Below, piece after piece: positions 10,935-20,996 of a stretch of 64,000 bases of DNA. Position 1 is the stretch's first letter; the number at the start of each line of letters is the position of its first letter. Both the position numbers and the translations under genes were made by a program. This DNA is from Chrysaora quinquecirrha. Lineage: Eukaryota; Cnidaria; Scyphozoa; Semaeostomeae; Pelagiidae. The notes beneath the pieces were generated by a model, which did not search any database, was not told the origin of the DNA, and saw nothing but the letters and a program-made list of their open reading frames with translations. Location of the stretch: the NCBI GenBank assembly GCA_014526335.1, contig JACTAT010000022.1, forward strand, positions 2,449,436-2,513,435, given 5' to 3'.

Positions 10935-12437
10935 ATTTTGGAGAATTGAGTTGCATTGCTTTTTTCGTGACGTCTTTGCCTCAGTTTCGGCTTCAACCTC
11001 GTTTTAAAATCTCTTGTCTCCATAGTTACAGTTAATCACGAATTTCGTGATGAAAGATTGTTGATGTCTCTCTGTATCAATCAGTAAATTTCTGGGAAAA
11101 ACTCGTGGAATTGATATAAAAGCAGGTATATATAGATCAGAAGACTCCTTTGCACCTTAAAAGAATCATTTTTGATTTTCAAATTAGAATTTAGACAGGT
11201 ATTTTAGCCAATAAGTTGGGTTAAAGAAATAGGCCTTCTAGTCTAGTCACTACACACTGTACACTGTTGACTGTGCTGTCACGTCACGTTTTTTATAGTC
11301 TATAAGAAACCTAGCTAAAGCCTCACTAGTCAAAGTTTCTAAAATGTTCTATTGTTTTCATTGTTTTAAGAAACAAAAGAACAAAAGAATCTATTGTAGC
11401 CTAATTTGCCAGAATTTACTGGTGGGTTTCTTGTAGCAGTTTCGTATAAAATAAAAAACGTGTATCCCTTTTCCTACCCACCTAGCGTATGAAAGCAAGT
11501 TGCTGGCTTAAAGTGTTTAATGTGTGCATGCAATCGTTGCAGAAATTAGAATAATTAAACAACTTCCATCACAGAATCCTTCATGGATACTTTGTTGAAG
11601 GTTGTATGGTGCTGTGGGTGTGTCATCATCATGCCCCTGTTCCTGTGGTCTAATATAAATCCATCTACGTAGTTGCTTGTGCCAGTTTGCATCTGCATTT
11701 ACGCCTGATATCTCCAGCATGGAGTCTGAAACTTTATTTGCCTACTGTCATGGATCTTTCAGAAAAATAATAGCCTGGACTATTATTTCAAGTATAAAAC
11801 AATAGATCTATTGTTTCTTTTTGCAAGAAGCTCGATTTCCTCTGTGTAGTATTCTCTGGCATGGTGTCGCAAATTGCCCCCTGGTGCTTGTGGCGTCAAG
11901 GCCTTTTGAGGTTTCGATTGATTCGCAGCCATGAAAGGTTCAAGACCAGGGTCAAAACTTTCATGAATTATCAAGGAAAGAATTATTTATCATTCTTCAG
12001 GAGCTTCATGAAGTCAAATATCTTAGCAAGGCTGTCAGAAGCAGGGGGGCAGGGGGGGCTTGAGCTTGAGCTTGAGCCCCCCAATAATTGTGAAAACAAT
12101 AGTATGACATCATAAAATCATTACATCATCAAATACTTTTCTATTGTTCAGCCCCCCCCCCAATCTGAGATTCCTTCCGACCATCTTGCTTAGCTCTAAA
12201 TGCCCAGCCTCTATTAAATATCTGTCACTAATTAACGTCCCCCTTAAAATCTCAAAAATTCAATAAACACCTGGGGTGTGTTTGGAGCATTTATGGTACT
12301 TGACTTGCATTAGAGAAACCATCACTGTTTATTTTTTAATCATTGTAGGCAAACTCCGTCATCCTGACGAAGCTTTGTGGGTTTTCGTGAACCATAGACT
12401 ATAGACACAGAAGAACCAATCCAGTGTGGACAACAAT
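10935..12437. other. intergenic between PEX16 and IQCG
   Basis: No supported coding frame. 11700-11880 is one arm of the foldback family seen complete at 29848-30200 (shared CATGGATCTTTCA, CAATAGATCTATTGTTTCTT and TTCTCTGGCATGG). 12030-12170 has short G- and C-runs around a CTTGAGCTTGAGCTTGAGCC direct repeat. The promoters of both divergent genes should lie here, but no TATA box is evident. Confidence 0.5.
11700..11880 (+). mobile_element. half copy of the AGATCTATTG foldback family
   Basis: It shares ordered blocks with 29848-30010: GATATCTCCAGCATGG, CATGGATCTTTCA, AATAGCCTGGACTATTATTT, CAATAGATCTATTGTTTCTT, TTCTCTGGCATGG. The mirrored second arm is missing here. Confidence 0.6.
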
Positions 12438-15400
12438 ATGAGTTATAAACTATCTGCACTGGATGCTGTGCATGTTTCAGCTGTTTTAGAAGACTGCGTG
12501 GATCAACTTGCCATTCTTGGTAATATCATGCCAGCATCAGCGGAGAACCAGAGAAGTCAGGTACATTAAAATGCTTATTTCAATTGTTACATTGTTGCAG
12601 AATTGCAATAAACAGCAGAAACATTTTCAGGGATACTTAAAAGCTTTTTTTGTCTGACACTCCTCAGAGTATGAACTTTTCTGAAGTTTTGTGCAACTGA
12701 AAACTGTTTCATTGTTCTTATTTTTGGCATTTTCACCAAACTTTTTCCAATGAAGAATAAAGAAAGGAAATATCTATAATAACTTAGGGGCACTTGAAGC
12801 AGTGAAGAGCGGTGGGGAAAGAAGCAACAATAATGGGACAGAGAAATAGACAACAAAAGAATTTGGCAAGGTGGCAGTGGCCCTAATGATGCTTCCAGCA
12901 ACCTTGGTAATAACAGGAGGCTATAAATGAACTAGCAGTGCATTAACTAGGCATGTTTGTCCCCTCTACCCTTCTTTTCAAAGGGCCAGAGCAGTGCTGC
13001 CCCCAACCACTCCCTGCTCCAGTGTCACTGAGTAGATGTCAGCTGCATAGCTGCCCCCATTGGGGCCAGCATTAGCAATTAATCTGCTGGCTAATTACTT
13101 GCCTATTTGCATTCACCAGACTGCGTTCACACGCTAGAAAATCCTACCAACGAGACAAGAGAAAAATCCTGCTGCATTTAACTGTACTGTATAATGATTA
13201 CAGGCGATAATGATGACTATCATTCATGGGGCTTGTAATGATAAACAATGGTTCTGGTATTTAATGCAGTGCCAGAAAACACCCTGATAAGTGCAAATCT
13301 ATCTTACAATTATTTTTTACATTAATTTTTTTCTTTGTACACTTAGGGTACAAAAGTATTGCAACGCTTGACATAAAATGGCGGCCAACAGTAGCCGTAG
13401 GCCCAACAACACAAAATTTACATAACAAAGCCATGATGGCTTGGGGGCTTCGGACAACTTGATTTAAGCGGGAAAATGTTCACGATTTCATTGACTTTCA
13501 GTTACAATAAAAGTTTAACGATTTATTTGTTGCTTCTTGTGGAAAATAATAAAAAACTTTGAAGCAGTTCCTTCCAGATTTTGAGCGAAATATTTCAAGA
13601 GTTGTCTTGATAAAAAGCAATAAACATAACTACTTTTTTGACCGTTGATTCAAAGTTTTTTCGTTATTCAAAGCAAAATAGCTAAAACTTTTGTTCCACG
13701 TTAAAATTTTTACTGAGAAAAGTAGTTTTCACAAAGAAAACAGAGATTATTTTGTGGACAACAATTTCAGGTGAGTGACTTTTGTTTAGGCCCAAAAAGG
13801 GTACTTTTTGTAAATTTGCAAATTCTTCTCTATAAACCCAAGAATTTGCTTCAAAATTAATTTGCAATATTTTGGGATAACCACAGTTTTGAAATATTTG
13901 AATGAAATTGTCCATAAAATTTCTGAAGACCCTTCAAGTGCAAAATTTATTTTCGCATCAAAACAACAAATTCAAAAGTTACTCACCTAAAATCTTTATC
14001 AATATTTCAACCCCCGAATTCTTCTCTAACTGTACACTTCGAGCGAAATTTAAATCGTAATTATAAGTTTGAACTATTTTGTCTCGACAAACCACGAAAT
14101 TTTGTAGCAAAAGTCACGATAAGAGGTTCAACATCGCTGTTTTTCAAGATAACCCTTGAAATATTTTCCAGAAAATTTGGAAGGCAATGCTTCAAGGTTT
14201 TTGACTATTTTTCATCCCAAAAGCGAAATAAATCGTTAAAATTTTATTGTAACTGAAAGTCAATGAAATCGTGAACATTTTCCCGCTTAAATCAAGTTGG
14301 CCGAAGCCCCCAAGCCATCATGGCTTTGTTATGTAAATTTTGTGTTGTTGGGCCTACGGATAATGTTGGCCGCCATTTTAGGTCAAGCGTTGCAATACTT
14401 TTGTACCCTAAGTGTATCTCTCATAGCTTGTCAGTAACGATATCATTCACCTGATCAGTCGACAAGAAGAACTGGAAAAGAAATATGACAATGTATGACA
14501 TTGAACATTTTTATTAATTCATTCTATTTTTCATGTGTTTAGAACATCTATTAATCATGTGAAACACTAATACTGTGGATGATTACCAAATGCCGACTCA
14601 GTCAAGAGAGAAGATAAATAGTTTTATGCAATATGATTATTAATGTTCTACTTGCACTTTTCCTTCTAAGTTTGAACAAAACCTACAGCGTTTGTACTAT
14701 ACCTTTGCAATTCTTATTTCTCTACGTAGTTGCTGTCTGCTAGAAATAACAATCATGATGAAATTGAAATGATGTCAAAAGCTCTACAAGGCCACACTAG
14801 AGGTAGAAAATTTTGTGCTTAATATATTTCGATGATCATTGTTTATAGCGTCCTATTTTTTATGTAGCTTATTCTATTTGTAAAACATATTATTTCATCT
14901 AACTCCCTTCTTTCTCAGCTTTGAATAAAAGTTTTCGGCAAGCAACAGGGGCCAATGAAAGCATGCGCAAAATACAAGCTGATCGGTATGATTCATTTTG
15001 CAATTTGGCTTCTTTATCTTTTATTTATTTAGATCGGTTTTTTGTCATTTAGAAATATAGTGGGTAGAGCTGTTTTATGTCATAACGTACTCAAAAGCAT
15101 CTTCATTTCATACCATGTTGCTCAGCATGTTCATTTCATGCCCTATTCAAAAGCAAATTCATTTCTTACTGCATTCGTTAGTATGCTCGTTTCTTAAGGT
15201 ATTCGTTAGCGTTTTAACTTCATACTGTATTCGTCAGCATTTAAATTTCGTTCTGCATTCGTCAGCATTCTAATTTCGTTCTGCATTCGTCAGCATTTTA
15301 ATTTCTTGTTGCATTCGTCTGCATTGTCATTTCATTTTGTATTCATCAATTAGTGCATTCATTTCTTTTCAAGGCATCTCAGGCATCTCAATTTAATACC

Positions 15401-18400
15401 TTATTCATCACCTCGTTGATTCTGCTTGAACTGTTTTTAGTATTAATTGTTTATTTTCTTTTGTAGAAAGTTTCTGTATGATATCTTAAGTGATTCACTC
15501 GATGAAATTAAAACCCACCAAACTTTTAATGGGTTAGTCACAGCTGTAAATGAAGAGAAAAATAAGAAAACAGAACTTCAGAATATCATCCTTCAGTAAG
15601 TCATCATGAAATCATTGAAATTTAACGTGCTTTGGCCAAGCTGGCCAAAGATCAAACATTTTTTTTCAAACATCTGTGATTTGCTTTTCAAGTAAAATGT
15701 TTATTGGTTTTTCCACGTTGGAAAACATTCGTTCATGCAACACCTTAACAAAACATTGCGAAACAAATTTGGCTTAGTTTTGCTTGTCATGCAATGTTTT
15801 GTGACCTGGCCAAACGTTCAAACATTGCTTGACAAGCAAATTTAAAATGTTTGACAAATAATGTTTGACGAGCAATGATTGTCAAACGGTCGAACATTTT
15901 GCCTGACAAGCAAATTTCAAATGTTTCATAAACATTGTTTGATCGTTTGGCCAGGACCTAATACTTTTTCCCTACGTTTTTAGACCCCTTTGTTCGTCAA
16001 GTAAAGTCCAGCATTGCCAATGCATAATATTGAGTAATACACCGTAATGAAATCGAATTTCGCAGTTACCTTATTGTTATAAGGTTAGAATAGCCCGGGG
16101 CTTGATGTTCATAAAAGATGTTATAGGCAGGGGGCTTGAGTTATAGCGGGGAAGGGATTATAATCCAAGAATGTCTGGAGAAACTGCTTATAGGGCTTAT
16201 AGCTTACGTTTTTATTGTGCTTGTTTTAGAAACCCTTATTCGATAATATCCACTTCCAATTATACCAATTATATTATACTCTGTTCTTAGTTTAATAACT
16301 GTACCACTGTTTTAGAGAAGAACAAAGTCGTAAAAAGGTGAAAAAATTACAGCGACAGCTTTTGGATGTGAAAAAAGAAAGGGAAATTGAAGTACAGGTC
16401 AGTGGGATTTTAGTGTTGTTTTAAAACAAAAACTTAACTTTAATTCCTTTACATTCCTTTTTTTATAAAAATAATTATATAAGAAGACGAGTCTGGATTT
16501 TGCCCAGATTTTAAGAACAAAGTAAGAGCAAGCTGAGGCTGCCTTTTTTTAACCCCTAGAAATATCAGCTTTATATGAAAGTTTGAAAGTCAAACTGAAT
16601 GTAAAAAGCAAGCGAACAAAGAAACAAACAAGCATGCTGCATTTTTACACAAACGTAATATCACTTCAGACATACAGTGTACTGCAAAAATATAACTGTC
16701 TTAGTAACCGAGGAATTTAGAACAGATTAAGAAAATTTCAGGTTAAAAAAAGGCGAATAGTTGAGAAAAGCCAGCCTCAATCAATATTTCCTGGTACTTA
16801 TAAAAAAGAGGAAATATGATGAATAGGAGACAGGATTGAATATTTTGTTTATTTCATTTTGTACAGAAACGAAAAGAAATGATCGCCCATTTGAAAGATC
16901 AGTTACAAGAAACGAAAGCAAAAACAAGTATGGAAACAAAATACATCAAGAAAGATGCTGAGGTAATAACATTAAACTAACTGAATTTATTATTCATGAA
17001 TGACAAACACTAGGATTGCCATGAGTGGCCTACCACAGTTGATGGGATTCGATTTCTAGAATGCATGATAAAATGGTCAACAACAACGCCACTCTAGTTT
17101 AGGAGTCAAATGAGTTCTTCAAGCAACCCTGTAAGGCATATGCATCGTTTTGTGGTATGAGGCTTTGGCCAAGGATCAAATATTGTTTAGGAAACATCTG
17201 GAATTTAAGCAGTGATTGACCATTTGGCCACGTCACAAAGCATTGCTCGTCAAAATTTTTTGAGCGTTTTGCCACGTCACAAAACATTGCTTGTCAAACA
17301 TTTGATCACTTGTCATTTTTTAGTCTTTTATGGTATTAATGCTTAAATACATGCATTAAATTCAAAGGCAGCATTTTCATGTGTTAATAAATTTGTAGGT
17401 CAGGGTTAGCTGTACGCAGAAAAATTGTCAAAAATCGGAACAAGATTTGCGTGAAGAGATAGAGGTGAGAAGATAGTTTGAGAAGTCTCACCGCACCACA
17501 CGCCCTGGTCGTACAAGTCTTATCTCTATTTAGTCCCCAATATTTAAATCCTTATGTCTAATCAATACTCTCTGCTCCATAATAAGCCCCGGCCTCTAAT
17601 AATCCACCCTCTATAACAAATCCCCTGTCTTACAAGCTTCCTTCTCTACTCAGCCACCCTCTCTTATAATAGGCAACCCTTTCTAATAAGCCTCCATCTA
17701 AGCTCCCATCTTATAAGCCTTCTCTTAAGCTCCCTATCTTTTGTCTTATACTCCCTGTACTCTAATAAGCCCACCTATAATAATTCACCCTCTCTAATAA
17801 GCCCACTGTCTAACAAGCCCTCTTCTCTAAGAAGCCACTCTTTCTAATAGGCAACGCTCTCTAAAAGCCCCCCCCCCATCTCTAGTAAGCCTCTTCTAGT
17901 TATCTCTGATAAGCCCTCTTCTCTAATCAGGCTACCCTGAGAAATCTCCGCATTCGAATTCTGCAAGCCTTCAAAGACGTGATAGAGCTTTTTTAGTATA
18001 CTGCTATTCTTGAAATACGAGGAAAGCTGTTGAGAATTTTGCATTGCTCAGTCTTCAAGATTATTACGAAACTTCTGAGGATATTTCAGTATCTATTCTA
18101 AAATGTATACATGCAAATATACTGAGAAAGTTGAAGGGATGAGCAGATGTTGACTCTGTAGATTTCTTCTCGTGTTCTCACGGGAAACTCGAGCATGTCA
18201 TATTACATATGTAACATTCTCATAAGTTATTTTCTATATATATCTATTGAGAATATATATTTTAATTTATTTATTTATATCTTGCTGCTTTTTCTTCCTT
18301 TTAATATTTCGATATATTTATCTATGCGTTTCCTTGACAGGTGCTGAAGCAAAAAATAGATGAAGAAGCTCGCGTCAACAACGAAATTGAATCATTTCTT

Positions 18401-20996
18401 CGACAACATATTTCCAACAAGTGGCATATCAGAATAGATGGGATTTGCAACTAGACAGCATGACCAGAGAGCCAACGACTTTCCACTGAGATAAAGAACT
18501 CGATGAAATCGCCGAGTAACTCTCCAAGTCATATACAGCCCAAGGGTCTTCTCCCGTTTGACATTTCTGTGTTTCAGCTATGTTGAGCCTTCTGCAGCAC
18601 CATACATATTTTTATACATTTGTCACAAATGGCGAACACTAGGACAGATTTACCCACAATTGGCATACCACAATAGAGGGGATTCGAACCTGGACTGCAT
18701 GACCAGAGAGCCAACGACGATTCCACTGAGCTATAGACTATAAAGCTCAGTGAAATCGCCCAGTAAGTCTCCAAGTCACTGTAAGAACTACAAAATGTTT
18801 CTGTTGGTTTTCGATTGTCTTGAATATTCTTTTTCATATTTCAGATGTTAGAGGAGAAACTCGATTTTGGATGGAAAAATATGACAAAGATGTTGATGCC
18901 AAACAGCATGAATTAGATGCTCTAAAGGTGAAGGACTTATGATAGATTAAAAAGAATTTTTCAGTCTTAGTCTCTGACCAAACGATCAAAACATTGTTTG
19001 TCAAACAGTTTTAAGTTGCTTGTCAAGCAAAATATTCAACTATTTAAAGGCCCTGGCCAAACGATCAAACACTTTTTAACTGTTTCTTTGTCCAAAAAAG
19101 TGTTTGATCGTTTGGCCACGTCACAAAACATTATTCTTCAAACATTTTTGCTTACGGCAAGCAGTAAATGTTTATGAAGTTTCTAAAACGTTGCCAAGGA
19201 AGTTCTGCTTGTCAAGCAATGTTTTGTGATGTTGCTAAACGGTCAAACATTGTTCACAAAGCAAAGCTCAAATGTTTGACAAACAATGTTTGATTCTTTG
19301 GCAATGGCCTAGCATCACTAAATATTGCTCTTGAAACATTTTTCCTCCTGTCAAACAAGATTTTTTTTAATGTGCAAGATGTGACGTGCTTATCAAGCAA
19401 TGTTTTGTGACGTGCTTGTTTGTTTTGTGACGTGCTTTGCTTGTCAAGCAATGTCTAGAAATTGCATGTAAAGCAAATCTCAATTGTTTGAAAACAATAT
19501 AAAACAATCGTGTTTAGACATTGCTCGATAAACAAATTTCAAATGTTTGACAAACAGTGTTTGATCGTTTGGTCAGGGCCGTTGCTGACTGCGAAGCTCT
19601 TGGTTATTTCCTCTCTTCCATGATCTCCTTCTTCTCCACAGCCGCCACATTCTTTTATCGCTTTTTGAATTTATTTGTTACAGGCGAACAAAGCCCACGA
19701 TCTAGCAAGACTACAAGAGTTAACAATGAAGGTATGTTGATGGTTTTCATTATAAACTTTGAACTTATAAGTACTCAAATGTTCATTAGCAAAGCAAAAA
19801 ATGTTTGATGATCAATGTTTTGTGATGTGGCCAAACGATCAAACATTAGTTTTGACAAGCAATTTCAGATGTTTTGGTAACAATGTTTGATAGTTTGGCC
19901 AGAGCCTATAGGTAATAACGTGTAATAACGTATTTTAGTACAATGAATACGAGAAAGTTGTACTGGAAGATAGACGAGAGAAAGAAATCGAAAGGAAAAA
20001 AGCAGAAAGAGAGCTTGAAGAGCTCAGAGCTTGCATCAAAGTAAGCATAATTACTCTTTTCAGTCATTTAATGTAAAAAATAAAGTCGACATGTACCTGG
20101 AGCATATTTATAGTTCCTCTAAAAGACACTCCCTGGCGTTTAATAAATTTTGATGTTTTGTGCGGTGTTAATAGACCTAGAGAGAACTTACGGACTGTGT
20201 TCAATGTTATGTTATGAAACATTTTTGTCCTAGCTATGGAGTGAATTTTCAAAGATGACGCCCTGATAATAGGTTTATTCATCCAAAATTTCCCTAGCTA
20301 ATCGCCCCCTCCCTATTTACTAGATTCTCTAAGGTGCATGTATACCACACCCCGTATGGAGTCACCCCTCGGGAATTTCTGGCTTAAATCCGCCATTCTA
20401 GGAAATGTCGTACACTCTTTTTTCATAAGAAACTAAGATTTTTTTTCAGTATCCAAAGTTTCTTAATCTTTGGAGAATTTTGGTACTGAAAGTAGTTTCT
20501 TAGGGATCAAAATTTTTTATCACCAAAACAGGTAATTGGCACTTGCATTTGACAAATAGAAGAAGCAATACAATTCACATTTATATGAGCTGCTTTTTGT
20601 AAAAATAGACACTTAACATATAACAAAAAATTGTTTCTCAAGCCTATACTTATAATTCTAAAGATTGTTGAGACCTGCGATTTTTTTTATGATTTCGGGT
20701 CGTGTACTGAAAGTTTCTTAACCGATGTTGATTTCAGTACTGAGTTTCTTATAAACGATATTCTTATTTAAAAAAAGAGTGTATTCCTAAGCTTTTGGTT
20801 TGCCCCCCCCCCATGCCATTTTTCACACAAGACCTTAAGTCTTTAAATTTTGTTCATTGTCTCTTGACAGATACAATCGTGGTGGAAAGGTGTTATGGTA
20901 AGAAGGCAACTTGGTCCTTACAGCAAAAAGAAAAAGAAAAAAGGAAAAAAGGGAAAGAAATCTGCTAAAAAAGGTGGCAAGAAGAAAAAGAAGTAA
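12438..20996 (+). CDS. IQCG: IQ motif-containing protein G / dynein regulatory complex subunit 9
   Basis: IQCG (DRC9) is a coiled-coil subunit of the nexin-dynein regulatory complex of motile cilia and binds calmodulin through its IQ motif. Coding exons: 12438-12560, 14730-14802, 14919-14985, 15467-15595, 16316-16397, 16867-16962, 17399-17464, 18341-about 18420, 18845-18927, 19684-19731, 19939-20040, 20871-20996. Family landmarks are [12 protein letters not shown] (exon 1), [20 protein letters not shown] (exon 8), [18 protein letters not shown] (exon 9, after the frameshift), [11 protein letters not shown], and the IQ motif [17 protein letters not shown] before a Lys/Gly-rich tail. Exon 9 lacks one T at 18865-18868 (LDF..EKYDKD needs it), and the exon 8 donor GTGGCA at 18421 would fit only with one more G. 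With both bases added the exons sum to 359 codons. The N-terminus is shorter than in mammals; an upstream exon is possible. Confidence 0.9.
12594..12681 (-). repeat. dispersed repeat, inverted partner of 9421-9496
   Basis: The reverse complement reads GTTCATACTCTGAGGAGTGT and ends near AATGTTTCTGCTGTTTATTG, matching 9421-9496. It lies in IQCG intron 1. Confidence 0.7.
13340..14414. mobile_element. 1.07-kb TA-flanked foldback element (Tc1/mariner-like tips)
   Basis: The left tip CACTTAGGGTACAAAAGTAT preceded by TA is mirrored by CTTTTGTACCCTAAGTG followed by TA. The inverted arms remain alignable for about 300 bp: TGGCGGCCAACA/TGTTGGCCGCCA, the ATGATGGCTTGGGGGCTTCG region, TTTAAGCGGGAAAATGTTCA and the CTTCCAGATTTT/AAAATTTGGAAG area. 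No transposase frame is visible. TA target and long inverted arms suggest a non-autonomous Tc1/mariner-type element. It sits in IQCG intron 1. Confidence 0.8.
15640..15959. mobile_element. MITE family A copy
   Basis: Lies in the intron after IQCG exon 4. Mirrored blocks run from GGCCAAGCTGGCCAAAGATC to GATCGTTTGGCCAGGACCTA. The centre has an extra copy of the AAACATTG block, suggesting two overlapping insertions. Confidence 0.75.
17000..17065 (-). mobile_element. SINE fragment (tRNA-derived family 3)
   Basis: The segment GAATGACAAACACTAGGATT ... GATGGGATTCGATTTCTAGA matches the tail and B-box part of the SINE at 18636-18778 (AATGGCGAACACTAGG ... GGGGATTCGAACCTGG). It is truncated before the A box. 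Confidence 0.5.
17163..17312. mobile_element. MITE family A, internally deleted copy
   Basis: Contains GGCTTTGGCCAAGGATCAAA, then GACCATTTGGCCACGTCACA and a repeated GCCACGTCACAAAACATTGC, in the intron before IQCG exon 7. Confidence 0.6.
17530..17935 (-). repeat. degenerate minisatellite (CTCTAATAAGCCC units)
   Basis: About twenty imperfect units of roughly 20-25 bp, each containing CTAATAAGCC or CTTATAAGCC plus a C/T-rich spacer. The reverse complement, GGGCTTATTAGAG, is the unit of the array at 59010-59430 in the GPCR gene. It lies in the IQCG intron between exons 7 and 8. Confidence 0.75.
18408..18535 (-). mobile_element. SINE family 3, copy abutting IQCG exon 8
   Basis: It matches the better copy at 18636-18778: GGCATATCAGAATAGATGGG, GCATGACCAGAGAGCCAACG, TCCACTGAG, GAAATCGCCGAGTAA. 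It starts within or right at the end of IQCG exon 8, so the doubtful exon donor (GTGGCA at 18421) lies inside SINE sequence. Confidence 0.65.
18636..18778 (-). mobile_element. tRNA-derived SINE (family 3)
   Basis: Read on the minus strand it begins with a tRNA-like head: A-box-like TAGCTCAGTGGAATC and B-box GGTTCGAATCC, spaced as in a tRNA, followed by a short body containing CACTAGTGTTCGCCATT-like sequence. It lies in the intron between IQCG exons 8 and 9. Other copies are at 18408-18535, 33094-33196 and 17000-17065. It does not fold as an intact tRNA. Confidence 0.75.
18865..18868 (+). other. single-base deletion in IQCG exon 9
   Basis: The plus strand reads CTCGATTTTGGATGGAAAAA. The family sequence [11 protein letters not shown] requires five T here; only four are present. 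Without the extra T every reading through the exon meets a stop. The next exon starts in phase 0 only if the base is restored. Confidence 0.85.
18966..19306. mobile_element. MITE family A, composite copy
   Basis: The first tip CTGACCAAACGATCAAAACA is followed after 70 bp by a second complete tip, AAAGGCCCTGGCCAAACGAT, then the internal GTTTGGCCACGTCACAAAAC block and the mirrored end at about 19306. It appears to be one copy inserted into another. Confidence 0.7.
19307..19580. mobile_element. MITE family A copy, tandem with the previous
   Basis: Shares the centre with GTGACGTGCTT repeated twice and ends GTTTGATCGTTTGGTCAGGG. It ends about 100 bp before the acceptor of IQCG exon 10. Confidence 0.65.
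19782..19907. mobile_element. MITE family A, short copy
   Basis: Runs from TTAGCAAAGCAAAAAATGTT to GATAGTTTGGCCAGAGCCTA; only the right arm and centre are preserved. It lies about 30 bp before IQCG exon 11. Confidence 0.6.
20413..20781. mobile_element. MITE family C copy (CACTC...AAGAAACT type)
   Basis: TA-flanked ends CACTCTTTTTTCATAAGAAA and TAAAAAAAGAGTG. Inside are mirrored blocks GTACTGAAAGTTTCTTAA, TTTCTTAGGGATC and AGTACTGAGTTTCTTATAAA. It lies in the last IQCG intron, ending 90 bp before exon 12. Other family C copies: 37238-37648, 50809-51189, 53837-54139, 61010-61388. Confidence 0.8.

Noticed and set aside
18636..18778. tRNA gene
   Set aside because: A and B boxes are present but the sequence does not form a complete cloverleaf, and several diverged copies exist, as for a SINE. 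The same applies to 30580-30869 and 32468-32645.
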